Shown: in pieces, positions 15,163 to 24,299 of the stretch
How positions within the stretch are numbered: position 1 is the stretch's first letter
How the letters are laid out: each line of letters begins with the position of its first letter
Origin: UBA4781 sp963674975
Lineage (GTDB): Bacteria; Chloroflexota; Anaerolineae; Anaerolineales; Anaerolineaceae
Direction of reading: 5' to 3'
Assembly: GCA_963674975.1 (NCBI GenBank)
Contig: OY771913.1
Coordinates: forward strand, 620,001 to 684,000
DNA: 64,000 nt
The notes under the pieces: generated by a model
The model's database searches: none
What the model was told of the DNA's origin: nothing
Seen by the model: only the letters and a program-made list of their open reading frames with translations
Program-made: the position numbers and the translations under genes

Positions 15163-17853
15163 ATGAAAAAGATACATATAATCTCGCATACACATTGGGA
15201 CAGAGAATGGTATCGTCCCTTTGAATATTTCCGCAGCAAACTGGTTTTTGTCATGGACAGCCTCATTTCCATTCTGGAGAAGGACAACAGGTATGCACAT
15301 TTTCTTCTCGATGGACAGACCAGCCCTCTGGAAGATTACTTGGAGGTTAAGCCGGAAAATGCTCAAAAGCTAGCAGATTTCATCAAAGCAGGTCGCATTA
15401 TCATCGGTCCCTGGTATATCCAGCCGGATGAATTTGCCCCGGATGGAGAATCGTTGATCAGAAACCTGCAAATGGGGATAAGAACTGCCGAGAAATTTGG
15501 TAAATCCATGATGATCGGTTATCTCCCGGACACCTTTGGACATACCGGGCAGCTGCCGCAGATATTGAAAGGATTCGGTATCGATTCTGCCGTTATCATG
15601 CGCGGCGTTCCTGCGCACAAGATCAAATCTTCCGAGTTCATCTGGGAAGGACTCAACGGTGATAAGGTGCTGGCTGTCTTTCTCCCGCATGGCTACAGCA
15701 ATGCCCTGTTCATGCCAGCTGATTTCGAAAAATTCAAACTCAGATTATCCATTGCCGTCCAGCAGTTGAAAAAATGGGTGAGCACCGATAACTACCTCAT
15801 CATGAATGGCGTCGATCACCAGTTTCCACAGGCGTTTATCGGAGAATTCATCGAGCGGTTGAACGCATCGCATAAGAATGAAATCTACCTGCACAGCACC
15901 CTGCAGGAATACATTGCCGATGTTCGGAAAAGCAGAAGTGATTTTGTCCATTATCAGGGTGAGTTGATCAGCCCTGTTCTGCAGCGCGTGCATACCAGCA
16001 TCGCATCCACCAGGATCTATCAAAAACAGAAGAATCGCCGTATAGAAGCTCTTCTGGAGAATTACACCGAACCGGTCGCCGCTGCAGCCTGGCTGTTTGG
16101 AGCAGATTATCCGAAGGGGCTTATCAGGCAAGCCTGGAAATACCTTATCCAGAACCAGACCCATGATGGAATCGGCGGCTGCTGCACGGATGAAGTTCAT
16201 AGAGAAATGGATCAGCGCTTTATAAAATCAGAAACGATCTGTGACACCCTAATCAAAGCATATTCCCGCGCAATAGCCAAACGAATTTCCCCGGATCAAT
16301 ACATATTGACGGTTTTCAACAGCGCCATGCTGCCGGGGAAACAGGTGGTTCATGCCACCGTTTATGTTAAAAATGAATCGTTCTCTCTTGAAAACCCTGA
16401 TGGGAAAAAGATCCCGTTTCAGATCGAAAACAGCGAAGAAGTGGATACTTCACAATTCAGCATCTGGTCTTTATATTTGGCATCGAAACAGATCATGAAA
16501 AAGGTAACCATCTGTTTTACTGTCGATTTCGATTTCAATGTTGGCTACAAGATATTCAAGATCAAGGATAAAGGTCATCCGCAGAAAGCGCAGAGCGAAT
16601 TAACCGTCTATGGAAATACCATTGAAAATAAATATTTCATTCTGAAGATCTGTAAGAACGGCAGCTTTGACCTGTTCGATAAAGAGCTGGATACACAATT
16701 CAACAACCTGCATCTCTTTGAAGACTGCGGAGACGCAGGTGATTCTTATAATTCATCCCCTGTCAGGCAGGATACCGTTGTTACCTCGCAAGATGCCTCT
16801 GCCGTCGTTGAGATTGAGCAAAATGGAGAAAAGCAGGTTACCGCAAAGGTCGCATTAACCCTGAATATACCCATAAGCCTGATGCCCGGTGACAGCGCTC
16901 GATCACCGGAAAAAACTGCTTTACCAATCACAACCCGGGTTACCCTATATTCTGATATCAAGCGCATCGATTTCAAAACTACGATCGAGAACACCGCCCG
17001 CGATCATCGCCTGCGTATCCTATTCCCTACCGGTATCCGCACGCATTGCTCCCTGGCTGAAACACAGTTTGGGATCGTAGAGCGATCCAATGATATGGAA
17101 GATGTGGATTGGGAAAAGGATGGGTGGAAAGAAAAACCGCTCCCCATCTATTCTCATCAAAAATTTGTTGAACTGAACGATGGTGAAAAAGGCTTCGCGG
17201 TAATGAACCGTGGTTTATCGGAATATGAGATCTACGATCACTCAACTATTGCCATCACGCTGCTGCGATCCTTCGGATTCATGGGCAAGCAGGATCTGCT
17301 GATCAGACCCGGCAGGTATTCCGGCATGCCCACCCCAACCCCGGATGCTCAGTGCCTGGGAAGTCACAGCTGTGAATACGCGATCCTGCCCCATAAGGGG
17401 AGCATTACGGAAAGTAATGTGTTCGATTCTGCCATGAACTTTCATGCCCCGGCATTAGCCGTACAAAACAATATCCGTCCAAAACGGGTATTAAGCAGAG
17501 AAAACATCCTCGGTGAATTCGGTTCTATCGAAACGATCACTTCCCACATTCAAGACCAATTGAATGAGATGCCTGAAGATCTGGCAATCCTTACGCTTGA
17601 TCCGCCAGAGCTGATCATCAGCGCCTTTAAAAAAGCAGAAGATGAAGAAGCAATCATCGTGCGTCTCTATAATCCTGGGAAAGAGTTAATAAGAGATGCT
17701 GCTTTACAATTCGGGATTGGTGTAAAAGAAGGATATCTAACCGATTTCAATGAAAAAGAATTAAGACCTTTGGAAAAGGGAAAGAAGAATACTTTCAAGG
17801 TTCCTGAACTACGAGGCTTTACTGTAGTGACAATGAAGTTTTTTCTTGAATGA
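15163..17853 (+). CDS. mngB: GH38 alpha-mannosidase, probable mannosylglycerate hydrolase
   Basis: 896 residues, close in length to E. coli MngB. The N-terminal catalytic domain shows the zinc motif SHTHWDREWYRPF (His11 and Asp13) and the nucleophile Asp123 in GYLPDTFGHTGQLPQI. A further zinc His lies in LIQNQTHDGIGGCC. The central helical domain and large beta-sandwich C-terminal half fit the GH38 family. Following a fructose-type PTS, it would cleave an imported phosphorylated mannoside, most likely 2-O-(6-phospho-mannosyl)-glycerate, to mannose 6-phosphate. That substrate is inferred from family and context. The downstream SNase gene converges on it. Confidence 0.9.
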   Translation: MKKIHIISHTHWDREWYRPFEYFRSKLVFVMDSLISILEKDNRYAHFLLDGQTSPLEDYLEVKPENAQKLADFIKAGRIIIGPWYIQPDEFAPDGESLIRNLQMGIRTAEKFGKSMMIGYLPDTFGHTGQLPQILKGFGIDSAVIMRGVPAHKIKSSEFIWEGLNGDKVLAVFLPHGYSNALFMPADFEKFKLRLSIAVQQLKKWVSTDNYLIMNGVDHQFPQAFIGEFIERLNASHKNEIYLHSTLQEYIADVRKSRSDFVHYQGELISPVLQRVHTSIASTRIYQKQKNRRIEALLENYTEPVAAAAWLFGADYPKGLIRQAWKYLIQNQTHDGIGGCCTDEVHREMDQRFIKSETICDTLIKAYSRAIAKRISPDQYILTVFNSAMLPGKQVVHATVYVKNESFSLENPDGKKIPFQIENSEEVDTSQFSIWSLYLASKQIMKKVTICFTVDFDFNVGYKIFKIKDKGHPQKAQSELTVYGNTIENKYFILKICKNGSFDLFDKELDTQFNNLHLFEDCGDAGDSYNSSPVRQDTVVTSQDASAVVEIEQNGEKQVTAKVALTLNIPISLMPGDSARSPEKTALPITTRVTLYSDIKRIDFKTTIENTARDHRLRILFPTGIRTHCSLAETQFGIVERSNDMEDVDWEKDGWKEKPLPIYSHQKFVELNDGEKGFAVMNRGLSEYEIYDHSTIAITLLRSFGFMGKQDLLIRPGRYSGMPTPTPDAQCLGSHSCEYAILPHKGSITESNVFDSAMNFHAPALAVQNNIRPKRVLSRENILGEFGSIETITSHIQDQLNEMPEDLAILTLDPPELIISAFKKAEDEEAIIVRLYNPGKELIRDAALQFGIGVKEGYLTDFNEKELRPLEKGKKNTFKVPELRGFTVVTMKFFLE

Positions 17854-17862
17854 TCACCAATC

Positions 17863-18408
17863 TTATTGATCCGCCAGAAGCAAAAATTCATGGCAGGCAG
17901 TATCTGGCGGATACTCTTTCACTTCAGCTGCACCTTCTTTCACCAGCTCAAAGTTCACGAATCCATCCGCGGTAAATACATAGCGCAGCAGGCGGTCATA
18001 TTTATCTCGATCAGAAACATCCCTGATCAGCAGTACATATTGTCCTTCTACCAAACTTCGATTCAATGCAGTTGCTCGCTCTGCCTCATCTCGTTTATCG
18101 CTGTAATATTCCGGGGTGTTCATGCCAATATAGCGCACCTGTTCTTCCGTTCCGTTCACTTCAACTTCAATTGAATCACCATCGATCACGCGGGTTACAT
18201 AAGCAATCTCATAACCGGTTGAGCCCTGAACGCAAGCTGGCAGATCAATTTCTTCCAGCTGCCGCGCCGCCTGCGGCAGTACTGCCAGGGTGCTTTCCAA
18301 TTCAGAAAGTTCTCCCTGCACACTGTATCCTCCCCTGATGCAGGCACACAAGAAAGTTGAAAGAAAAATACAGCAGAATATGTTTTTAATAATTTGTTTG
18401 GTCAACAC
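17863..18408 (-). CDS. Thermonuclease-family (SNase) lipoprotein
   Basis: 181 residues from GTG 18408. A hydrophobic stretch ends in a lipobox-like FLCAC, so the protein is probably a lipoprotein outside the membrane. The SNase domain spans about 65-175. It has DGDSIEV with the calcium-binding Asp, YIGMNTPE with the catalytic Arg position (VRYIG), and a second catalytic segment DKYDRLLRYVF. It ends at EFLLLADQ, just where the final helix usually begins (commonly followed by a short A-x-x-A-x-x-x-GLW stretch), so the C-terminus may be shortened. It converges with the mannosidase gene. The enzyme would degrade extracellular nucleic acid. Confidence 0.85.
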   Translation of the reverse strand: MLTKQIIKNIFCCIFLSTFLCACIRGGYSVQGELSELESTLAVLPQAARQLEEIDLPACVQGSTGYEIAYVTRVIDGDSIEVEVNGTEEQVRYIGMNTPEYYSDKRDEAERATALNRSLVEGQYVLLIRDVSDRDKYDRLLRYVFTADGFVNFELVKEGAAEVKEYPPDTACHEFLLLADQ

Positions 18409-18477
18409 TGCTCCCGAATTTTACTAATCCACCGATCGCCCTATGGATTCGCCCCCCATCATCATTTATAATACAAA

Positions 18478-18550
18478 AGCCACCGAAGGGAATTGAACCC
18501 TTGACCCGTCGCTTACGAAGCGACTGCTCTGCCGACTGAGCTACGGTGGC
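18478..18550 (-). tRNA. tRNA-Thr (anticodon CGU)
   Basis: A complete cloverleaf on the minus strand. The acceptor GCCACCG pairs with CGGTGGC, the D arm is GCTC...GAGC, the anticodon stem GTCGC/GCGAC closes loop TTCGTAA with anticodon CGT, and the T arm is AAGGG-TTCAATT-CCCTT. The discriminator is U and CCA is not encoded. Confidence 0.95.
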
Positions 18551-18559
18551 GCGTCTTGA

Positions 18560-18588
18560 ATTCTATCAGGGAGAGTTTTTTTTTACAA
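18560..18588 (-). promoter_or_regulatory. Promoter of tRNA-Thr
   Basis: On the minus strand: TTGTAA (18588-18583), 17 bases, TAGAAT (18565-18560), ten bases before the mature tRNA 5' end. Confidence 0.7.
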
Positions 18589-18596
18589 GGTTGCTA

Positions 18597-19856
18597 ATGA
18601 ACATTGCCATTATCTCCTATCACACCTGCCCTCTGGCTACGCTGGGCGGAAAAGACACTGGCGGCATGAATGTATATGTGCGCGATCTGACTCGCTATCT
18701 GGGTGAGCAGGGCATTCATGCCGATGTTTTTACCCGTTCACAGGATGAACATGTTCCGCACGTGCTGCACGACCTGGGCTACGGAAACCGTATCGTCCAT
18801 ATACCTGCCGGACCGGAAACCCCGCTCCCCAAGGTAGAACTTTACAGGCATCTGGATACTTTCACCAGGAACATCCAGGAATTCGCACAATTCAAAGGGA
18901 TCCATTACGATCTCATCCACAGCCACTACTGGTTGTCGGGCATGGCAGCCTTGAAGCTGCGGGAAATATGGAATATTCCTGTTCTGCAGATGTTCCACAC
19001 ACTGGCATATCTAAAAAACAGTGTTGCCAGAACCCCGCAGGAATTCGAAAGTCCGCTGCGCCTTTCATCTGAAAAGAAGCTAGTGCAGGAAGCAGATGGC
19101 ATTATCAGCGCCACCGAGATCGAGAAAAAGGACCTGCAGCAGTACTATGACGCAGATCCGCAGAAGATCATGGTTCTACCCCCCGGTGTTGACCTGTGCC
19201 GTTTTTATCCAATTCCAAAGGACGAGGCAAAAGCGGTCATCGGAATTCCACCCAATGAAAAAGTGATCCTGTATGTTGGACGGATCGAACCGTTGAAAGG
19301 GATCGATAATCTCCTGAAAGCGATCGCTCTGCTGCGTAAAACAAATGTATTAACCTCTTGCCCGCATTATGTTGCCATTATCGGCGGTGATCCCGATAAG
19401 CCGCGAGAATCGCTCGATCGTGAAATGCGTAATCTGAAAGATTTGAACCACAGCCTGGGATTGGACGACATGGTTGTATTCCTGGGAAAGAAAGCGCAGG
19501 ATTCCCTTCCTTACTATTACTCGGCAGCTGAAGTGGTGGTAATGCCATCGCATTATGAATCTTTCGGTATGGTAGCGCTGGAATCGATGGCATGCGGTAC
19601 TCCGTTGATCGCGACCAAAGTGGGTGGGCTGGAACTGCTGGTGCAGAATGAAATCACCGGGTTGAGTGTACCTGATGATGACCCGGAATCACTGGCAGAT
19701 CAATTAAAAAGACTCATCTGTAAAGAAGGACTGCGGGAGGTATTAAGCAAGAACTGCCTGCAGTTCACAAAAAATTACAGCTGGTCAATTATCACCTTCA
19801 AACTGATCGAGATCTACCAGCGTATGCTCAATCATCCCGGTCAGGATCAGGTTTAA
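18597..19856 (+). CDS. GT4-family glycosyltransferase (MshA / sucrose-phosphate synthase-like)
   Basis: About 419 residues. The ATG at 18597 is preferred: the longer frame would start inside the tRNA-Thr gene, and the family N-terminus is NIAIISYHTCPL. Features are the donor-side GGMNVYVRDL, HSHYWLSG and the C-terminal nucleotide-sugar motif ESFGMVALESMACGTP with the EX7E glutamates. It transfers a sugar from a nucleotide donor in the cytosol. The closest known groups are MshA (GlcNAc to inositol phosphate) and sucrose-phosphate synthases. The acceptor cannot be decided. It overlaps the convergent dinB gene by 29 bases. Confidence 0.85.
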   Translation: MNIAIISYHTCPLATLGGKDTGGMNVYVRDLTRYLGEQGIHADVFTRSQDEHVPHVLHDLGYGNRIVHIPAGPETPLPKVELYRHLDTFTRNIQEFAQFKGIHYDLIHSHYWLSGMAALKLREIWNIPVLQMFHTLAYLKNSVARTPQEFESPLRLSSEKKLVQEADGIISATEIEKKDLQQYYDADPQKIMVLPPGVDLCRFYPIPKDEAKAVIGIPPNEKVILYVGRIEPLKGIDNLLKAIALLRKTNVLTSCPHYVAIIGGDPDKPRESLDREMRNLKDLNHSLGLDDMVVFLGKKAQDSLPYYYSAAEVVVMPSHYESFGMVALESMACGTPLIATKVGGLELLVQNEITGLSVPDDDPESLADQLKRLICKEGLREVLSKNCLQFTKNYSWSIITFKLIEIYQRMLNHPGQDQV

Positions 19857-21021
19857 GATCCCATCCGCGAACGATCATCCGCTTTCCAAAACGCTCTTTG
19901 ATCTCATCCATCGCCTGCAGCAGGCTGTCTTCCCTTTGAAAATTATTATCCAGAATGGATAACTGCTGCACGGTTGTGCTCAGGTTCGCCACCGCCACCC
20001 CTAACAGACGCACTTTCATGCCCGTCTTCCAGATCTCATGCAGCAGCTGCAGGATGGATTGATAGATCACCGTGTCATGATTGGTCGGCTGTCCGAGACT
20101 GAACTGGCGGGTATGCGTCTCAAAATCTGGCCAGCGGATCTTCAAGCGGATGGTTTTCCCACTCAATCCGTGCCTGCGCAGGCGGTAAGCCACTTTCTCA
20201 CTCAATGCTCTCAAGGTGCACTCGATTTCAATCCTATCAGCAATATCTTTCCCAAAAGTGATCTCATTGCTGATCGATTTGATCTCCTCTTCATTTCCAA
20301 CCGGACGACTATCTATGCCCGCTGCCCGTTTCTTTAAGGTCAGGGCAAAATTTCCCACCTGTTTTTCCAGAAGCGAATCTGACGCTTTTGCCAGATCTCC
20401 AATGGTCTTGTATCCCATCTGGATGAACTGCGGTACGCTTTTCTTTCCAAGTCCCCACAATTCTTTGATGGGCAGCGGGGCAAGGAACTCCGCTTCGCCG
20501 CCCGCCGGCACCTCCAGAACAGTCCGGGGTGTTTGATCCCCCTGATAAGACGATTTGGCAATATTTGTCGCGATCTTTGCCACCAGTTTATTGGATGCGA
20601 TCCCAATGGAACAGGGCAGTCCCGTTTCATCAAGAATCCGTTTCTGCAGAGAAAACGCGATCTCTTTTCCCATTTGCGGCATATCGGTCACATCGATAAA
20701 CGCTTCATCGATTGAAATTTGCTCTATCAGCGGGGTCGTATCACATAATATTTCCATTACCTTCTTAGAATAGAACTGATACTTCTCATAATGCCCGTGG
20801 ATCAGTTTCAAGCCGGGTGCTTTCAACAGGGCAGTTTTCACAGGCATCGCTGAATGAATTCCCAGATTGCGAGCTGCGTAAGAACAGGAACTCACCACTC
20901 CCCTGCTCTCCGGCGAACCACCCACGGCAAAAACCTTTCCCCGTAAATCGGGATCCAGGAGTTCTTCTACGGAACAGAAGAAAGCGTCCAGATCAATATG
21001 CAGAATTTTTCGGTAGCGCAT
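19828..21021 (-). CDS. dinB: DNA polymerase IV (Y family)
   Basis: 397 residues. The N-terminus HIDLDAFFCSVEE carries catalytic Asp residues and the steric gate region. The second catalytic motif is SIDEAFIDVTD, near residue 105. Helix-hairpin-helix and little-finger regions follow (GLGKKSVPQFIQMG, then the C-terminal domain with SNEITFGKDI). It carries out translesion DNA synthesis. No clear SOS box was recognised. A TATAAT at 21045-21040 probably belongs to its promoter. Confidence 0.95.
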   Translation of the reverse strand: MRYRKILHIDLDAFFCSVEELLDPDLRGKVFAVGGSPESRGVVSSCSYAARNLGIHSAMPVKTALLKAPGLKLIHGHYEKYQFYSKKVMEILCDTTPLIEQISIDEAFIDVTDMPQMGKEIAFSLQKRILDETGLPCSIGIASNKLVAKIATNIAKSSYQGDQTPRTVLEVPAGGEAEFLAPLPIKELWGLGKKSVPQFIQMGYKTIGDLAKASDSLLEKQVGNFALTLKKRAAGIDSRPVGNEEEIKSISNEITFGKDIADRIEIECTLRALSEKVAYRLRRHGLSGKTIRLKIRWPDFETHTRQFSLGQPTNHDTVIYQSILQLLHEIWKTGMKVRLLGVAVANLSTTVQQLSILDNNFQREDSLLQAMDEIKERFGKRMIVRGWDLKPDPDRDD

Positions 21022-21050
21022 GGTTAGTATATATGTTCTATTATACGACC

Positions 21051-21080
21051 AAAAAAAAGCAGCCCCGCGGGCTACTTTTT
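21051..21080 (-). terminator. Terminator of the phosphoglucose/phosphomannose isomerase gene
   Basis: A GC-rich hairpin (arms about 21055-21065 and 21069-21079) overlaps the stop codon at 21072-21074. On the minus strand it ends in a run of eight T. It separates this operon from dinB. Confidence 0.75.
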
Positions 21081-22127
21081 CAAAGCTTGTTTCAAACTGC
21101 TCAGCGCATCAACCGGTGTTGGATCAACATCGTATGAAAGCGCTAGGTAATAAGAGAAATAGTCTCCGAACAAGATCGCGTCCCACATTTCGGATAAGCG
21201 GGAAGCTCCCTTGAACTCGATCGCATCAACTGCAATTCCAGCAACCATCATTTCCTGCTTCGTCAGATCAGCCCGCATCAGATTTCTGGGGTGCGTGTGG
21301 CTTCCTTTCAGGAAAAGAGCTGAAACCTTCTCTAGTGTCTTTTCATCATTTTCAATGCCTGCCAGTGTATTATGATCGGCTTCCGGCAAAAATTCGAATT
21401 GTGCCCAGGCTTTTGCCAGTTCATTGACCTGTGTTTTCCAGCGGCGGGCAACGGGCGCCAGATGATCGGCACCAAAAACCGAGACATATTTGCTGATCGC
21501 CTGTCCCGCCAGCCGTTTAGCAGGATTCTTCGCAATGGGGCTTTCTGCTTTGTAGCTTTCCTTTTTCATTTCGATTTCTTCCACCGCCTCTGCCAGCAGT
21601 TGTTTTTGTGAAGGGATCACATCCAACCGTTCGAGCAAAGCCAGGAGAATTCCAAACGAAAAACCAACCGCCGCACGCGGTTGACCCTGGTGTTCGAATT
21701 CCCAAAACGGGATGTTTTCTTTTTGCGCCCTTTTCGCAATTTCTCCGCCGGTTGTCACTGCAAGCAGTGGAATTCCAACCGCAAATGCCTGCTCGAAAAC
21801 AGAAAGTGCTTCTTCGGTATTCCCGGAATGAGAAGAAGCTACCACCAGCGTATTCTTCTTCATTGCCCATGCAGGCAGTGTATATTCACGCAAACCGATA
21901 ACCGGAATTGAACAGAAAGGTGAACAATAAGAAGACAGCAGGTCTGCTCCAATCGCAGAACCACCCATTCCAGCCACAACAATGATATCCGGTCGCTTCA
22001 CTCCTGTGAGATCATAGTTCGCACTGTTGGAATATGCCGAAAACAGCTGCTGCGGCAGCCCGTCGATTTCAGCCAGCATATTTTCTTTATCGATCTGATG
22101 AAAATTCAAAGCGTTGTCAAGATGCAT
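21072..22127 (-). CDS. Bifunctional phosphoglucose/phosphomannose isomerase
   Basis: 351 residues of the archaeal-type Pgi/Pmi family, made of two SIS domains. Visible are VAGMGGSAIGADLL with the first sugar-phosphate site, ASSHSGNTEEALS, and the second-half SGxE-type segment around NTLAGIEN. It interconverts glucose 6-phosphate, fructose 6-phosphate and mannose 6-phosphate in the cytosol. It would therefore also handle mannose 6-phosphate released by the GH38 enzyme encoded 4 kb away. It is the last gene of the FHA, AI-2E, small protein, isomerase group. Confidence 0.9.
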   Translation of the reverse strand: MHLDNALNFHQIDKENMLAEIDGLPQQLFSAYSNSANYDLTGVKRPDIIVVAGMGGSAIGADLLSSYCSPFCSIPVIGLREYTLPAWAMKKNTLVVASSHSGNTEEALSVFEQAFAVGIPLLAVTTGGEIAKRAQKENIPFWEFEHQGQPRAAVGFSFGILLALLERLDVIPSQKQLLAEAVEEIEMKKESYKAESPIAKNPAKRLAGQAISKYVSVFGADHLAPVARRWKTQVNELAKAWAQFEFLPEADHNTLAGIENDEKTLEKVSALFLKGSHTHPRNLMRADLTKQEMMVAGIAVDAIEFKGASRLSEMWDAILFGDYFSYYLALSYDVDPTPVDALSSLKQALKK

Positions 22128-22143
22128 ACTTTTTCTTCTTTCT

Positions 22144-22335
22144 TTATTTTGTTTCCTTTATAACTTTCTGGATCAATTCCATAAATTCCTGCCATTCTTC
22201 AATAAAGAAGTGAAGCGTGACATTGTTCAATTCCAGATGATAAACATCCTCGCCATCGGGTTCCGCTGATTTCCAGGCAATATAACTATCTGTTTCAGCA
22301 AGTGTTACAATGGTTGTTTTCTCAGGTTCAGCCAT
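22144..22335 (-). CDS. Small conserved-looking acidic protein of unknown function
   Basis: 63 residues, acidic, with a pattern of alternating strands (YHLELNNVTLHFFIEEW) and a final helix. No cysteine motifs or membrane segment. Its start overlaps the end of the AI-2E permease gene by eight bases and it ends 16 bases before the isomerase gene, so it is very probably translated. I do not recognise the family. Its size and form could suit a small adaptor or regulatory protein, but that is a guess. Confidence 0.65.
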   Translation of the reverse strand: MAEPEKTTIVTLAETDSYIAWKSAEPDGEDVYHLELNNVTLHFFIEEWQEFMELIQKVIKETK

Positions 22336-23563
22336 TTTTCTTTCTCCTTATTTTTTTCTTTCCAGTTTCTATCGCTTTTTGAATACCTGCGCTGGTCTTC
22401 CTGTATACATTCCCATAGAATCCCTTTACTTCACCAGAAGAGTGTTCTTCTTCAATATCTTCCCATGGATCCTGATCCAGCAGTCTCTTGAAAGTATAGC
22501 GCAGAATCAGCTTGCCTGTCGCAAGCAGAGGTGAAGCCAGGATCATTCCTAAAACGCCGAATAAATCAAGCCCAACAAATGCAGCGATCATCACCGCCGC
22601 CGGATGCAGTTTCAACGTACCTGCCATCACACGCGGAGTATACACATTGTCATAAATATTATCGATCAGCCAGCCCGATAGGCTGACAATAGCGGCATAC
22701 GGCAGCGGCTCCAGTCCAAAAACCGTGGTTCCCTGGAATACTGCCACCAGGAAATAGACTGCCCAGGCAACAGCAACACCGACATAGGGAATAAAGTTCG
22801 CGATCCCTGCCAGAAATGCCAGCAGCACAAAGTAACGCACCCGTAAGAATCCAAGCAGCACCAGATAGATGCAAACACGGACTGCGAACACTTTTGCCTG
22901 CCCGCGGAAGAAAGCATTCCATATGATGTTGATCTCTCGCTTGAAATGTCTTACATCATCCTCATATCCGGGGATGAGCATAAAAATGCTGCTTTTCTTT
23001 CCTCTACTGTCGCTAAGAATGAGAGAAGCGATGATCATAGTAAGGAAAAACTTCCAGAAGAAATTAAACGTTCCGGATGCAATATCCCCAATGGAATTCC
23101 CGACACCAGACAGCAGCGGTTGCGCATATTCCAGAATATTCTGCCCGATGATATCCCAATTAATGATAGAGAGGTCCAGTTCCCAGGGTCCGATCTTTAA
23201 AGCTGTATTTGAAAGATTGTTGATGAATTGGGTAACATCGGTCGTAATGGAAAGCAGGAAATTGATCAAGCCCTGAATCTGGTCTATTATCGAAACACCG
23301 CCCCAGATAATAGCTCCTAGAAAGATCAGCACCAGCAGGATGATCAACAATGCTGTTCCCAATCCCCATGGTATCTTTAGTTTTTGATTCAAAAACCGGA
23401 CCACCGGCTGCAGTATGGAGGAAATGATCAATCCTCCTACAACGATCGGCAGTAGCTCGGAAAAACGGAGGATCAACGCACAGGCAAGGATCAAAAAGAT
23501 CACTACAATAATGCTCTTTGTAGTGGCTGACCATTTTGATAAATTATCTCGTTTTTGAGCCAT
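22328..23563 (-). CDS. AI-2E family transporter (UPF0118)
   Basis: 411 residues with about eight membrane segments. Typical family phrases are GLIISSILQPVVRFLNQKLK near the N-terminus, AGIANFIPYVGVAVAW in the centre and HPAAVMIAAFVGLDLFGVLGMILASPLLA before the end. The family is named for autoinducer-2 export, but members also act as cation/proton antiporters, so the substrate is not known. A basic cytoplasmic tail of about 50 residues is unusual in its richness in Lys. It lies between an FHA protein and a small acidic protein. Confidence 0.9.
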   Translation of the reverse strand: MAQKRDNLSKWSATTKSIIVVIFLILACALILRFSELLPIVVGGLIISSILQPVVRFLNQKLKIPWGLGTALLIILLVLIFLGAIIWGGVSIIDQIQGLINFLLSITTDVTQFINNLSNTALKIGPWELDLSIINWDIIGQNILEYAQPLLSGVGNSIGDIASGTFNFFWKFFLTMIIASLILSDSRGKKSSIFMLIPGYEDDVRHFKREINIIWNAFFRGQAKVFAVRVCIYLVLLGFLRVRYFVLLAFLAGIANFIPYVGVAVAWAVYFLVAVFQGTTVFGLEPLPYAAIVSLSGWLIDNIYDNVYTPRVMAGTLKLHPAAVMIAAFVGLDLFGVLGMILASPLLATGKLILRYTFKRLLDQDPWEDIEEEHSSGEVKGFYGNVYRKTSAGIQKAIETGKKKIRRKKNG

Positions 23564-23586
23564 GAAAAATCAATAAGCTTTCATTC

Positions 23587-24234
23587 TCAGAAATATGGAC
23601 AAACACCCGGTTGGATCTGATTGAAAATTGTACCAAACAGGCTGCACCATTGATCCGTCCAATCAATAATGAGAAATGGGATCAGGCAGAACACAATTAA
23701 AAACAGCAAGACGATCACAATGACCAGAACCCATGTCGGAGTTTTGCGAAGCTTCTCACTGCTCAACAATGCAGGTTTTTTTGATCCTGCATCAGGTTTT
23801 GCTTCAGCCTTTTCGTTTTTTTTCTGCTTTGTGGTTTCTTTCTTTACAGCAATCTTTTTAATTTCCTTTGTTCCCTCTTGCTTTTTCTGCTGTTCATCTT
23901 TTACTTCTTCCACCTCGGGAACAATTCCCTTTTCTTCGGCAATAAATTCGAAAACGATGCTTTTTCCTAAAGCGATCGAATCTCCATTTTTAAGCTGAAC
24001 CGGTTTGGTTAGACGTTTTCCCGAATAGAAAGTTCCATTCGTTGATCCAAGATCTTCCACAAAATACTGCTCTTTCTTTTTGAACAGTCTTGCATGCCGG
24101 CGTGAGATTTCAGGATCACTGATGATGAGATCATTAATTAACTCTCGACCGATAACACATTCCTCTTTTTCAAGCGGATATTCTTTGTTCTCTTCCGGTC
24201 CAGATTTCATGACTAGCTTGTATAAAAATGCCAT
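23587..24234 (-). CDS. FHA-domain membrane protein
   Basis: 215 residues from the ATG at 24234, which has a strong GGAGG ribosome site. The longer frame adds 19 residues with no support. Residues about 5-95 form an FHA domain that binds phospho-threonine: EECVIGRELINDLIISD, SRRHARLF and GSTNGTFYSGKRL hold the conserved Arg, Ser-His and Asn residues. A Lys/Glu-rich linker follows, then one membrane helix (VLVIVIVLLFLIVFCLIPFL) and a short exterior tail. This is a signalling adaptor anchored in the membrane. No kinase is encoded nearby. Confidence 0.9.
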   Translation of the reverse strand: MAFLYKLVMKSGPEENKEYPLEKEECVIGRELINDLIISDPEISRRHARLFKKKEQYFVEDLGSTNGTFYSGKRLTKPVQLKNGDSIALGKSIVFEFIAEEKGIVPEVEEVKDEQQKKQEGTKEIKKIAVKKETTKQKKNEKAEAKPDAGSKKPALLSSEKLRKTPTWVLVIVIVLLFLIVFCLIPFLIIDWTDQWCSLFGTIFNQIQPGVCPYF

Positions 24235-24262
24235 TTCATCCTCCGTAATCATCTGATGCTTT

Positions 24263-24291
24263 AGTTTATAACGAACTGCGCAAGACGTCAA
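24263..24291 (-). promoter_or_regulatory. Promoter of the FHA operon
   Basis: TTGACG (24291-24286) followed by TAAACT after 17 bases, or TATAAA after 15, on the minus strand. It lies between the 3' end of the 6S RNA and the FHA gene. Confidence 0.45.
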
Positions 24292-24299
24292 CGCAATCT

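Noticed and set aside
18546..18596. N-terminal extension of the GT4 gene
   Set aside because: It would begin inside the tRNA-Thr gene and run through its promoter; the ATG at 18597 matches the family N-terminus.
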